Source of the DNA: an uncultured Endozoicomonas sp.
GTDB taxonomy: Bacteria; Pseudomonadota; Gammaproteobacteria; Pseudomonadales; Endozoicomonadaceae
Reading direction: 5' to 3'
Length of the DNA: 43,836 nucleotides
Assembly: GCF_947495845.1 (NCBI RefSeq)
Contig: NZ_CANMAO010000033.1
Coordinates: forward strand, 1 to 43,836
This document shows, piece by piece, positions 25,581 to 34,608 of this stretch. Numbering within the stretch: position 1 is the stretch's first letter; every line of letters begins with the position of its first letter. The notes beneath the pieces were generated by a model. It saw only the letters and a program-made list of their open reading frames with translations, had not been told where the DNA came from and ran no database searches. The position numbers were made by a program, and so were the translations under genes.

Positions 25581-26813
25581 TTAGCCCTTCTTATTATTCA
25601 AATGACGATACTTCATCAGCTCAAACTTGGCGATAAGACCACGATGCACTTCATCAGGCCCATCCGCAAGACGCAATACCCGCGCCATCGCCAGCATCCG
25701 AGTGAGCGGGAAGTCATCAGAAAGACCACCGCCGCCGTGCATTTGAATCGCTGCATCCACCACCTGCTGAGCAACGTTGGGTGCCACCACTTTAATCTGA
25801 GAGACTTCGCTCATGGCGCCAGAGATGCCTTTGGTATCCATCAGCCAGGCAGCCTTATGAGTTAACAGTCGTGCCTGTTCAATACCAATACGTGCGTTGG
25901 CGATGACATCCGGATTACCATTTAACTTAACCAGTGGTTTGCCAAACGCCGTCCGTTCCAACCCCCGCTCACAAAGCAGTTTCAGTGCCTTTTCAGCAGA
26001 ACCAATTAAGCGCATGCAATGATGAATACGCCCCGGACCAAGACGTCCCTGGGCAATTTCAAAACCTCTTCCTGGCCCACCGATAAAAGCAGACAACGGA
26101 AGCCTTACATTAGTAAACGACACTTCACCATGACCAAACGGCGCATCATAGTCGCCCATCACACTGAGCATGCGCTCAATGTTAATTCCCGGGGTATCCA
26201 GCGGTACCAAAACCATGGCATGACGACTGTGGCGATCGGCTTCCGGATTCGAAATCCCCATAAAAATAACAAACTTACAATTCGGATGACCAATGCCGCT
26301 GCTCCACCACTTGCGACCATTCAAGACAATTTCATCACCTTCAACAATACACGTGGCTTCCATATTCGTTGCATCACTGGATGCCACGTCTGGTTCCGTC
26401 ATACAAAAAGCAGAACGAATCTCTCCGGCCAGCAACGGTTTTAACCACTGTTCTTTTTGTGCTTCACTGCCGTATTTCCAGAGTACTTCTGAGTTGCCGG
26501 TATCCGGCGCATTACAGTTGAACACTTCCGGAGCCATTAAGCTCCAGCCAGTGGCTTCTGCCAGCGGTGCATATTCTGCATTGGTTAGCCCGGCGCCCCA
26601 CTCATCACAGGGCAAAAATAAATTCCACAATCCTTCACTGCGCGCCTGTCGTTTTAAATCTTCAACCATCTCTGGTTGTTGCCAGTCTTTATGATCTGCG
26701 GATGAGGATAGTGCCCGGTAGTATTCATCTTCCGCCGGCAGTACTTTGTCGTTCATAAACGCGGTTATGCGCTTAAGGTAATCCTGCCCCTTGGCGGAAT
26801 TGGAAAAATCCAT
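25581..26813 (-). CDS. acyl-CoA dehydrogenase family protein (ACAD10/11-like)
   Basis: A flavin-dependent acyl-CoA dehydrogenase of about 410 residues. Family motifs include CMTEPDVASSDATNMEAT, GRKWWSSGIGHPNCKF, FGHGEVSFTNVRLPLSAFIG, GRGFEIAQGRLGPGRIHHC and the C-terminal RLADGPDEVHRGLIAK. The W-W-S-S-G variant and the neighbour kinase match the ACAD10/11-LvaC group, which acts on phosphorylated 4-hydroxyacyl-CoA. I chose the ATG at 26813 (AAGAGAG upstream) over a start at 26870. It is the first gene of the operon, divergent from a LysR gene. Confidence 0.9.
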   Translation of the reverse strand: MDFSNSAKGQDYLKRITAFMNDKVLPAEDEYYRALSSSADHKDWQQPEMVEDLKRQARSEGLWNLFLPCDEWGAGLTNAEYAPLAEATGWSLMAPEVFNCNAPDTGNSEVLWKYGSEAQKEQWLKPLLAGEIRSAFCMTEPDVASSDATNMEATCIVEGDEIVLNGRKWWSSGIGHPNCKFVIFMGISNPEADRHSRHAMVLVPLDTPGINIERMLSVMGDYDAPFGHGEVSFTNVRLPLSAFIGGPGRGFEIAQGRLGPGRIHHCMRLIGSAEKALKLLCERGLERTAFGKPLVKLNGNPDVIANARIGIEQARLLTHKAAWLMDTKGISGAMSEVSQIKVVAPNVAQQVVDAAIQMHGGGGLSDDFPLTRMLAMARVLRLADGPDEVHRGLIAKFELMKYRHLNNKKG

Positions 26814-26881
26814 GGTTGCTCTCTTATTTGTTATTGTTGTTCTTAGGATTGCTCCTGAAATAACTTCCACGATTCAATTAA

Positions 26882-26982
26882 CGTTACCCGTTACCCGTTG
26901 TCCGTTGTCCGTTGTCCGTTGTCCGAAAAAGCTTAGCCACTCGCGCTTTTACGGACTACGGACAACGGTTAACGGACCACGT
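26882..26982. repeat. heptamer tandem repeat with inverted arm
   Basis: Two CGTTACC units and four CGTTGTC units run in tandem at 26882-26923. A core follows (AAAAAGCTTAGCC to CGCGCTTTTACGG), and then the reverse complement of the heptamers (CGGACAACGGTTAACGG). The whole could fold into a long hairpin. It lies in the intergenic region between the acyl-CoA dehydrogenase operon and the LysR gene, so it may influence either promoter. Confidence 0.75.
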
Positions 26983-27097
26983 AAATTAAAATGTGGATCA
27001 TATTTCGGGACAGTTCCTTATTAGTCGTTGCTCACCATCCTGAGGCAGATGATAATCACGATCAAATGAATAGTTTTGATTAGTAACTATAAATATT

Positions 27098-28045
27098 ATG
27101 CATATATCAAAGCTCGATCTGAATTTACTGAGGGTGCTTGAAGCCATCGCTTCAGTAGGCTCTATTACGGGTGCGGCAAAAAAACTGAACCTCACCCAGC
27201 CGGCGGTCAGTCATGCACTCAACCGGCTTAGGGAACAGCTTGAAGACCCGCTATTTCTTCGCGAAGGCCGAGGGCTGCAACCTTCCCCTTATACCCGGGA
27301 AATCCTGCCGCAACTGCGCGTGGTGCTTGGCGATCTGGAACGTGTTCTGGCGCCCGGACAGCACTTCAACCCATTAAAAAGTCAACAGTCGTTTACCCTG
27401 GCCATTCACAGGGCAATGGAATCCGTGGTGTTACCGCCACTGATGAAATCATTACAACAACAAGCGCCTGAAGTATCCATCCAGAGTGTGAAACTTAGTC
27501 GATACACGATTGAACAGGAGTTACGATCAGGCGCTGTCGATCTGGCGGTGGACGTGTTACTCCCGGTGGGCGAACAGATCGAATACACACTGTTGCAGAA
27601 AACCCCCATGGTGGTGGTCACGCGCAAAGACCATTCACGGATTACCGAGAATTTGACCATGGATGGTTATTTGCAGGAAAAACACATATTAGTGTCGTCT
27701 CGCAGAGAAGGGCTCGGCTATGAGGATCAACAGTTAGCCAGTCTGGAAAAAAGGCGCACTATCGCGCTCAGGCTGAGGGACTATCAGGTGGCCTGCCAGG
27801 TGGTGTCCAGTTCAGATCTGCTGCTCACACTGCCTCAGAACTATGCACGACAATTATCTTCTGATTTGGGATTGCAGATATTGCCATTACCTTATGAGCT
27901 ACCATCCGTCAGTGCCTACCTTTACTGGTGCAATTTCCGCAGAACCTCACCAGCCCTGCTCTGGCTCAGAGAGACGCTGCTGCATTTACAGGCAGGCTTG
28001 ACCGCTTCAAACAGACGGCACCAAGCGGTGACTAATCCATATTAA
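27098..28045 (+). CDS. LysR-type transcriptional regulator
   Basis: A 315-residue LysR-family regulator. The N-terminal winged helix-turn-helix is clear: DLNLLRVLEAIASVGSITGA, then LNLTQPAVSHALNRLREQLE and DPLFLREGRGLQPSPYT. The rest is a type 2 periplasmic-binding-like effector domain. It is divergent from the acyl-CoA dehydrogenase operon across 284 bp, the usual layout for a LysR protein and its target. The effector is unknown; an acyl-CoA or hydroxy acid intermediate is a reasonable guess. Confidence 0.92.
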   Translation: MHISKLDLNLLRVLEAIASVGSITGAAKKLNLTQPAVSHALNRLREQLEDPLFLREGRGLQPSPYTREILPQLRVVLGDLERVLAPGQHFNPLKSQQSFTLAIHRAMESVVLPPLMKSLQQQAPEVSIQSVKLSRYTIEQELRSGAVDLAVDVLLPVGEQIEYTLLQKTPMVVVTRKDHSRITENLTMDGYLQEKHILVSSRREGLGYEDQQLASLEKRRTIALRLRDYQVACQVVSSSDLLLTLPQNYARQLSSDLGLQILPLPYELPSVSAYLYWCNFRRTSPALLWLRETLLHLQAGLTASNRRHQAVTNPY

Positions 28046-28144
28046 TAAAGGAACTTTCCCTGATCACAATAGTCCAAGATTCTTACAGTTCTCACTACTC
28101 ATTGGGTTGATGAGCCTGACGTACATAAGAATGGGGGCTGTAGT

Positions 28145-30385
28145 ATGATTGTTGAGAAATCCGCTCACTCGACATTACCCCTTGTTGCAACGCAAGGAGA
28201 CCGCACCCTGCGTGCATGGAGATCCATTCCTGCTGACCTAAATATACTCAAGAAGGTGCCAGCTCTACCCCATTCACCGGCAGAGTCTTTTGTTCATGCG
28301 CGTTCCGTTTCACTTAACGATGACCAGGCGTTTTCTCCTTCGACATACTTTGATGTAGCGTCTAAGACTTTTACCTCTCAGGCACCAACTAACACCACTA
28401 AGGATTATGAAAGATTAATCTTTGGGCCAGGCAACTCTGTCACAAGCCCCGATATCGATAAATCTGACCATTTTCAAGATGCAGCATTTATGAATTACCG
28501 CATCTTGTATGAGCGTCGTAAAATATCTGACGTCGATCTTCATACACTCCAGTCAAGAACACCGTGCCCAAAATCATGCACGCCGTATATGCAGCGATCA
28601 GAACTGTGCCTGCAATGTGAAAATACACAGGTGGAATGCCCTGGCTGCCTGACGCAAAAACCGGCTATTTCCTTTTTCTGGAGCAACACTTCTTTCAAGT
28701 GCGTTGAGTGCGTAACGCCAGAGCACGATCAATTTGGCACCAGAAATCTCCCACCACCAACCGTCAACAAAGAAAAAGTGTTGCAGGGGAATGCCTGTGC
28801 TTACGACAGCCAACAATCGTATTTACGTCAGGCGTTAAGACACGCATGCCCATTCATTGATGAGCCATTGGCAGCCAAACTGGCAAGCTTAAGTACAACG
28901 GAATTCAGCAGATTTACAAATCTATCAGACAAAGCGTTAGCTGAACTATCCAAGACTGACCAAAATACCGAACACAATAAGGGTGCCCTTTGTGAGCAAC
29001 TTTTAACTCTGGAAAAAGACATTGCCTACGCTTTCAATTATGGCAACGACTATCCAAACCCAGACCAAGCGCCCATAGACCACCTTGCAGACAATATTGA
29101 GCAGCTTTGTGAAAAAGGCCACATCCCTATCAAGAGTACCTTTTGCGAAGGATTGTGCATGTTACTCATTCAGGCTCACCTGTCAGATCCCGAAAATGGC
29201 TTCACTCACTTTGCAAGAAACCTAGGCCTGCTGAGTCACCCCTGGTATCAGCATTTTCGCTATGAACCTGACAGTAATCTTGGCGTTGAGATAAACAAGA
29301 GTTTCTCTCAATACAAAGCGTTTCTAATCAGTGAACAGCAGAAAAACAAATCTGGTGGCCTCGCTGATATGGATGACCTGAAAAAAGCTAACCCTCGTGC
29401 TTACCATTTTATGGAAGCCAGAGCTTTTCTGGATGCACTATTATTCTTTCATCGTCGTATACCTGTCGACCGACAAGGCATCGATCACATTCCAAAAATT
29501 AAACGGCTCTCGGCTAAAAACTGGTATGAACAGTGCTTCTCTCTCATGCCCCCGATGAACTGTCATGCTGATGATGTGGCGAGTGATAGCAACTCTTTAA
29601 TCGAGCCTTTAATCGAACCTCCAATCACACAAATACTCTTGCACACATTCAAGAGTACACCGCCCGATATTCTCCGCATCCTTGATCTCATTGCTGCATG
29701 CCCCGGTATATACACCATGGTCAGTAGCGGCGTCTCTGCGGAAATGAGATATACCGACAGCTACCTATCTCTGGAAGCTCAAAACACAAACACAGCATCT
29801 AAAACGGAAAGGCAGACAACTTTCCAAGTAAGACACGTAACCGCCATATGGTCTGACGCAAAAAAAATCACCCTCTTTGACAGCTGTACACCAAACTACT
29901 TCACTCAGTGCGCCACTGAAGACAGGCGTCATCTCATAGAACAGATTATGTGGAGTACTTATGGGGACAAATTAATATCTCCAGACTGTTTTCTACATGC
30001 CTGGGAGAAAAATGACAAAGGGCAGATGCATAAAAGGCAGAAGCAGCTTATCACTCAAATCAGTCACCAGCTGTATTCAAAGCTCGAAACAACGTTAAAT
30101 GTAGTAATGGACGCTTTAAAAAATATGCCCAATACAGAGCTTAATCTGGCCATCCATTCTACAGCGCTAAATGCAATACCACGGTTACCAACAATAATAG
30201 AAAAGGTTTTCTGGAAGACGCTGAATGGTGATAGCTGGGAGGTGGTCAATAACACTGCGCTAGAAGACTGGCTCTGTATTTTTCATGATCAGAACCAAAC
30301 GATGAAAGGTCACCTGAATAACTTTTATCACTCTCAAATCGAAGAAATGATTAAAGACATACATAGCCGGAATCAGGAGTCTTGA
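28145..30385 (+). CDS. unrecognised large protein; candidate Cys-His-Asp protease effector
   Basis: I do not recognise this 746-residue protein from any family. There is no signal peptide or membrane segment. Residues 141-189 hold four Cys pairs (C141/C145, C155/C158, C165/C168, C186/C189), which look like a zinc-finger or RING-like fold. Residues 331-343 read STFCEGLCMLLIQ, and residues 563-579 read RHVTAIWSDAKKITLFD. Cys (C334 or C338), His H564 and Asp D579, with 15 residues between the last two, fit the catalytic layout of YopT/AvrPphB-type (C58) papain-like proteases. The gene stands alone, with the LysR gene upstream and an octamer repeat just after the stop. A host-directed effector is an inference. 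The start is an ATG with a weak G-rich site upstream. Confidence 0.6.
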   Translation: MIVEKSAHSTLPLVATQGDRTLRAWRSIPADLNILKKVPALPHSPAESFVHARSVSLNDDQAFSPSTYFDVASKTFTSQAPTNTTKDYERLIFGPGNSVTSPDIDKSDHFQDAAFMNYRILYERRKISDVDLHTLQSRTPCPKSCTPYMQRSELCLQCENTQVECPGCLTQKPAISFFWSNTSFKCVECVTPEHDQFGTRNLPPPTVNKEKVLQGNACAYDSQQSYLRQALRHACPFIDEPLAAKLASLSTTEFSRFTNLSDKALAELSKTDQNTEHNKGALCEQLLTLEKDIAYAFNYGNDYPNPDQAPIDHLADNIEQLCEKGHIPIKSTFCEGLCMLLIQAHLSDPENGFTHFARNLGLLSHPWYQHFRYEPDSNLGVEINKSFSQYKAFLISEQQKNKSGGLADMDDLKKANPRAYHFMEARAFLDALLFFHRRIPVDRQGIDHIPKIKRLSAKNWYEQCFSLMPPMNCHADDVASDSNSLIEPLIEPPITQILLHTFKSTPPDILRILDLIAACPGIYTMVSSGVSAEMRYTDSYLSLEAQNTNTASKTERQTTFQVRHVTAIWSDAKKITLFDSCTPNYFTQCATEDRRHLIEQIMWSTYGDKLISPDCFLHAWEKNDKGQMHKRQKQLITQISHQLYSKLETTLNVVMDALKNMPNTELNLAIHSTALNAIPRLPTIIEKVFWKTLNGDSWEVVNNTALEDWLCIFHDQNQTMKGHLNNFYHSQIEEMIKDIHSRNQES

Positions 30386-30400
30386 TTCTCCGTAAACCGG

Positions 30401-30472
30401 TGAAAGGGTGAAAGGGTGAAAGGGTGAAAGGGTGAAAGGGTGAAAGGGTGAAAGGGTGAAAGGGTGAAAGGG
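30401..30472. repeat. tandem octamer TGAAAGGG x9
   Basis: Nine perfect copies of TGAAAGGG start 16 bp after the stop codon of the 746-residue protein. Such an array is prone to slippage. An open frame through it on the - strand exists only because an 8-bp unit keeps rotating through all frames without a stop. Confidence 0.95.
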
Positions 30473-30848
30473 TGACCTTGCCACCAGTTTTAAGGTGGGA
30501 TTGAGTTGCCGTCCCTGGCGGCAGAAATTATACGTCAATGGATACATATAAAGCCACCGGAAATCATTCCTCATCCTTGGCTCATGCCTTGTCAGTGTGC
30601 ACAAAACTGACAATACTTTCTGGCAAGCCGTTTGCTATCAAGAAGCCTATGAGGGTGTCGCAAAGCTCTCAACCAACTCGTTCCCATGCTCCAGAGGGTG
30701 TCACAAAACTCCAAACATCTCGTTCCCATGCTTTTATGCCCTTTGGGTATTGCGTGGGAATGCATACCCTTGAATTTTCAAATGGTTAGAAATATGGATT
30801 CCCACGCACAGCATGGGAACCAGGGCTGGAGGGTTTCACGACAACCTC
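30473..30848. other. gene-free stretch with degenerate palindromic repeats
   Basis: No convincing gene is present. The segment carries scattered inverted copies of a short motif: CTCGTTCCCATGC at 30681 and 30719, and on the other arm TGCGTGGGAATGC near 30750 and CACGCACAGCATGGGAACC near 30804. The perfect hairpin at 33186 contains a related sequence, so these look like decayed members of one palindromic repeat. Confidence 0.5.
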
Positions 30849-31315
30849 TTATGAGCGCTGGGTATCTTCTTTCTCGATCATCTCTGCCAAAATGGCCTGA
30901 TTCTGCACCACCATGATTTCACGGTAATCGCAGGCCAGCTGGAAGGCATCGTCGCCCCAGCGCACCCATGAGAAATCTTTGAACCGGCTTTTTGCCTTGC
31001 CCTGGGTATAGTCCATCCAATTGACTCGCCAGCCAACCTGTTGATGCTGGCCTTCTCTTAATAAATAGCCAGTGACGAGACGCCGGGCACTTTGGATTTA
31101 TTGCTTTTATGGGCATTGGTGTGGGTTTTGCGGCGACCGAGGCGCACAGAGGTTGGCAGGCTGCGTTCGTGTTCGATGGCTGCCCGCAGGGCGGCTTCGT
31201 AGGAACCGTATTGAGCAACGGTAAAATAGACGGCACTGCCATGCTTTCCGCCAAGCCAGACTTTTACGTGGGCGGTTTCGTAGTTGATGCTGATTCGGTC
31301 GGGGAGTTTTTCCAT
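30849..31315 (-). pseudogene. frameshifted AP2-like DNA-binding protein
   Basis: A start with a strong ribosome binding site (GGAGG 5 bases before the ATG at 31315) leads into a frame that stops at 31058. The neighbouring frame continues with sensible protein to a stop at 30849 (QQVGWRVNWMDYTQG, then FSWVRWGDDAFQLACDYRE). One added base near 31060 would join them into about 155 residues. Both halves resemble AP2-like DNA-binding repeats (VKVWLGGKHGSAVYFTVAQYG is the first), a family common in phage and mobile-element proteins. The family call is by eye. It is either a real frameshift mutation or, less likely, programmed. Confidence 0.6.
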
Positions 31316-31361
31316 TAATGCCTCCGGGATATAAATATCAACCACCCAAAATAAAACCGGA

Positions 31362-33137
31362 CTATTTATATGCTTCCAGCCTTTCTCTCATTTCGGCCAA
31401 TAACTTACGGTCATCGAGACTCAACAAAGACTTCCACTTCATGGCAGTATCCATAAGAGCGACCACCTCATCTATATCCCCCTTGGTCAACCAGTAATCA
31501 AACATACTTTGAATGGCGTGGATATTGCCAGGGTTTAACTTAAGTGCTTGTTGATAATATTCCTCTGGAGTTTTTTCTTCATCGCTGTGCGTATCCAAGC
31601 CAAGCGCAATAGCCTGCTCTATAAGAAACCCCTGGCGCCAGTAATAGTCAGAATCGTAAGGGTAGTCCTGCATCAGGCTCTTACCTATGCGAAAACTCAC
31701 CTCAAACATAGCCTGCCGCTGTCTTTCCGGTGCTGACGATAGGCCGAAAAACAACTGATTAAACAGCAGCATATTAGCCGCCTGATTATCTGGATCCACT
31801 GTCAGAATGTTCTGAGCAAATTCTGGTGATTCATTCCAGGCTTCAGGTATCGGGAAATGCCCAACATGCAACAAAGCCTTACGAGAAACTGCAAGTACGC
31901 TCAGAGAGAGCACCATAATCATCATGATACACGGCACAATAAAGGTCAGCTTACGATAATGAAGAGCAGGAACTTTTAGATAACCTAGCTGGCGGGCAAG
32001 CAATACTGTACGAGCTAACACCACACCAACAATAATCTGAATACTTAATACATAGAAAACATAATTCAGAATCGCATGGGCAGAGAGCGCCATGGCAATG
32101 GCAATATAAGACAGCAGTTCTTTATATTCTGCTCGCTGCCGCTCAATCACTTCGTTTTTTTCGAAGAAAACTTTGAAACCCAGCCAGCCATAAAACATAA
32201 CATAAGCCAGTAACAATCCGAGCAATAGTGGGCCACCCTCCAGCAACAGCTGTAGGTAATCATTGTGGGCAAATACACCAGAACTACCATACTCGTATCG
32301 TACAGCGGGATATAGGTTAGCAAACGTGCCAAGACCATACCCCATTAAAGGCATACTCTTAATCAGCTCCCAGGTTGCACCCCAGATATAGGTTCTGGAA
32401 TTCAGGTGAGACAGATCATCCAATCCACGCACCAAGCTTCCATCGCCAAACCATACAGGCAACAACGCCACCAAAGCAAAAGCAAATAATGATAGAAGCC
32501 CCACTGTGACCAGTGTTTTTCTGGAATACAACGGCTTAAACATTGAAAGCACTATAATACCTCCAAAGGCTCCCAACCAAGCTGCGGTACCGCTTCTGGA
32601 GTTACTGGCAAAAAAAGCAATCAAAATCAGGAAGAGAACACTGTTTATTATAATTAGCCGGCCTTTAGTTTGAGCGTCTGCCATGGATAGTAATAGAAAA
32701 AATGCCAGATATTGGGTAATGGCGTAAACATTGGCATCCAGCATCTGTCCATCAATTCGGCTCAGAGTAACAGAGAAGTGCCAGATCCCCAGTAAACTGG
32801 TTAACAAAATCATGGTGATAATGGCCAAGCGGTATTGTGGCCAATGAGACTGGTATTCGGTGCTGGTAAAAAGCCAGAATGAGGCAGAGCCTATCAAGAA
32901 CCCGGCTATGATTAGCAGGCTCCATTCGGTATTGATGGAAGAGTAATAATTGGTTAGTAAGAGTAAAGAGAAGCCAACAAGGGGTAACACTGAAAGTTTG
33001 TTGCTGTTATTTATGGTGAAGCACAGTAGAGCTATCGACAAAGTTGAGATAACCAGTAGGTCGATTGTATTACCGTTATAAAAAAGGGAAGACAGCAGAG
33101 CAAGGCTGAACAAAAACAAGCGAATAGAACACTTCAT
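31362..33137 (-). CDS. O-antigen ligase/PglL-family membrane protein, probable pilin glycosyl-ligase
   Basis: A polytopic membrane protein of 591 residues with about eleven hydrophobic segments. The large periplasmic loop has the Wzy_C signature VFAHNDYLQLLLEGGP. The last 150 residues are soluble and look like TPR helices (PEEYYQQALKLNPGNIHAIQ). It follows the type IV pilin gene on the same strand. In several gammaproteobacteria a gene in this position (TfpO/PglL type) transfers glycan to the pilin. An O-antigen ligase role is the alternative. The pairing argument is inference; the membrane ligase family call is firm. Confidence 0.8.
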   Translation of the reverse strand: MKCSIRLFLFSLALLSSLFYNGNTIDLLVISTLSIALLCFTINNSNKLSVLPLVGFSLLLLTNYYSSINTEWSLLIIAGFLIGSASFWLFTSTEYQSHWPQYRLAIITMILLTSLLGIWHFSVTLSRIDGQMLDANVYAITQYLAFFLLLSMADAQTKGRLIIINSVLFLILIAFFASNSRSGTAAWLGAFGGIIVLSMFKPLYSRKTLVTVGLLSLFAFALVALLPVWFGDGSLVRGLDDLSHLNSRTYIWGATWELIKSMPLMGYGLGTFANLYPAVRYEYGSSGVFAHNDYLQLLLEGGPLLLGLLLAYVMFYGWLGFKVFFEKNEVIERQRAEYKELLSYIAIAMALSAHAILNYVFYVLSIQIIVGVVLARTVLLARQLGYLKVPALHYRKLTFIVPCIMMIMVLSLSVLAVSRKALLHVGHFPIPEAWNESPEFAQNILTVDPDNQAANMLLFNQLFFGLSSAPERQRQAMFEVSFRIGKSLMQDYPYDSDYYWRQGFLIEQAIALGLDTHSDEEKTPEEYYQQALKLNPGNIHAIQSMFDYWLTKGDIDEVVALMDTAMKWKSLLSLDDRKLLAEMRERLEAYK

Positions 33138-33185
33138 AGGGTATATTAGCTATTAATTCGCTTTTATTGGCAAAATAAACCTAAA

Positions 33186-33206
33186 TTCCCACGCTAAGCG
33201 TGGGAA
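33186..33206 (-). terminator. perfect hairpin after pilin gene
   Basis: A 10-bp perfect stem (TTCCCACGCT with AGCGTGGGAA) follows the pilin stop on the - strand, and a T-rich run (TTTAGGTTTATTTTG) comes after it. It can act as a full or partial terminator between the pilin and ligase genes. The same palindrome type occurs in decayed form at 30681-30820. Confidence 0.6.
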
Positions 33207-33216
33207 CGAGATAAAA

Positions 33217-33657
33217 TTAATTACAAATAGATGGCAACAAATCTGAAGGGACGGTAGTTCCTGTCGCTCCATTCTGAACACAATTGAACTGACCACTGCT
33301 GCTAAAAGTAAAAGCTAAGGTAGCACCTGTAATTCTATCACTAACCGACCCAGCACCCTTAAAGGTTGCCATATAAGATCCTGCAATACTGCCATTATCG
33401 GCAATAGAAGCTACGTAGGTTCCTGAGTCTGTAATATTATCAAGGATTGCGGATGAGTTGATAGTTGGAAAAGTTCCTGTAACTGAATAATGCTCCAACA
33501 CAGGGCTTTTCAGCCCCCCAAGCAATGAAACAGCCTCAGACACCTGTGAACGCGCAATATAATTCTGATACTGCGGAATAGCCACAGCCGCCAAAATACC
33601 AATGATCGCTACAACGATCATCAATTCAATCAGCGTAAAACCTTGTTGTTTTTTCAT
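33217..33657 (-). CDS. pilA: type IV major pilin (PilA-like)
   Basis: A 146-residue type IVa pilin. The short leader MKKQQG ends in the Gly cleaved by PilD, and is followed by [20 protein letters not shown] with Glu at mature position 5. The C-terminal disulfide pair is C126 and C145, closing a D-loop typical of pilins. The globular part is rich in Ser, Thr and Gly, which fits O-glycosylation. The downstream gene is a probable pilin oligosaccharyl-ligase. Other T4P genes are not in this window. Confidence 0.93.
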   Translation of the reverse strand: MKKQQGFTLIELMIVVAIIGILAAVAIPQYQNYIARSQVSEAVSLLGGLKSPVLEHYSVTGTFPTINSSAILDNITDSGTYVASIADNGSIAGSYMATFKGAGSVSDRITGATLAFTFSSSGQFNCVQNGATGTTVPSDLLPSICN

Positions 33658-33710
33658 TATTTTGTCCCCCCGGGAACATCAGTATAAAGATAATTTGTAT
33701 GCTTTTTATT

Positions 33711-33724
33711 GCAGGGCATACACC
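33711..33724 (-). promoter_or_regulatory. possible sigma-54 promoter for pilA
   Basis: On the - strand GG-N10-GC is present (GGTGTATGCCCTGC) 53 bp upstream of the pilin start. The -12 half (CTGCA) is good and the -24 half is poor. Pilin genes are often RpoN-dependent, which is the main reason to note it. Confidence 0.3.
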
Positions 33725-34436
33725 CTTTAACCACCCGACCCTGGGTACTGCTGTCTCATCCTGAGACGTATATTCCACTAACCGCTTTTGGTTATCATCT
33801 ATGCAGCCCCGCAGAATACGAAAAAAGTACCATAGTTTGATGTGGCTCACAATATCGAAACTTGCTACTTGCCACTAAAGATTCGCATCGGTAGGCTGGC
33901 TTGTTGATTTTCAGATCAGATAGTGATCGGTATCGCGACTAAACGACATATATCGTTAATATGTCAGCGGCGATGACAGTACATTTTTTCTTGCTGATGC
34001 GTTGTGACTCCCGTCAACATTTTCAACATTGCGAATGTGCGGCAGGTTGTCCAGCTTGGTCATGTCGTCGCAAAGCACGGCGGCTTAGCAATACATCCCG
34101 CAAGATAACCCATGACTGATTTGCTCTTTTCGTTACGATACGGCGACAGCTTTTGTCCACAAACGAAGGCTGCCGCCGGCACTATCCTCCCCGGGAGGGT
34201 GTCGGCACCTTTCTCTTCTTTTTGTGCCTTGCTTTGCCATTTTTATTGGCTGCCTATTCCAGATTCACCCTCGCATCTTGAGCCTATTTATAGCGTGATA
34301 CTGTGAAATAATATTATGACACTCTGTAATTGGGCGTCGATGTGGTAGCCATCAAATCCGTTGAAATGAATAAAGGTATTCTGAACACCTCCGTTAGTCT
34401 TTATGTCTGGCTCTATCATCCGTGGGCAGTGCACTA
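33725..34436. other. gene-poor region, possible decayed coding
   Basis: No intact gene is supported. On the - strand, short protein-like stretches in different frames occur between about 33960 and 34160, for example DDMTKLDNLPHIRNVENVDG, but I cannot place them in a family. A GC-rich palindrome-like patch lies near 34170-34200. This could be a badly decayed gene or chance. Confidence 0.3.
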
Positions 34437-34597
34437 ATACCAATTCTGCTTTTAAATTATGGGCTGCGCAGCCATTTTGGGTGACTGGATCAGCGTTGAA
34501 GTTCCTCGCCATAGCTACGGCTATGACTCGTCTCTTCGCCTTGCCCAGTCACCCAAAATAACTTGCTCACTCCACAATTTAAAAGCGCCATTGGTAT
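34437..34597. repeat. hairpin repeat element, copy 4
   Basis: 161 bp, bounded by ATACCAAT and ATTGGTAT, in the same orientation as the 15895 copy and differing from it at only a few positions. It includes the GCTTTTAAATTATGG arm and the CATAGCTACGGCTATG core. Here it lies in gene-poor DNA. Confidence 0.85.
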
Positions 34598-34608
34598 AAG
34601 TCGGATAA

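Noticed and set aside
30401-30472. CRISPR-like array
   Set aside because: The units are 8 bp with no spacers; it is a simple tandem repeat. No cas genes are present.
30260-30613. 117-codon - strand frame through the octamer array
   Set aside because: The repeated unit is open in all frames, and the product (HPFTLSPF repeats) is an artefact of the repeat.
34112-34306. 64-codon + strand frame in the gene-poor region
   Set aside because: It has no ribosome binding site or family resemblance, and the composition is not protein-like.
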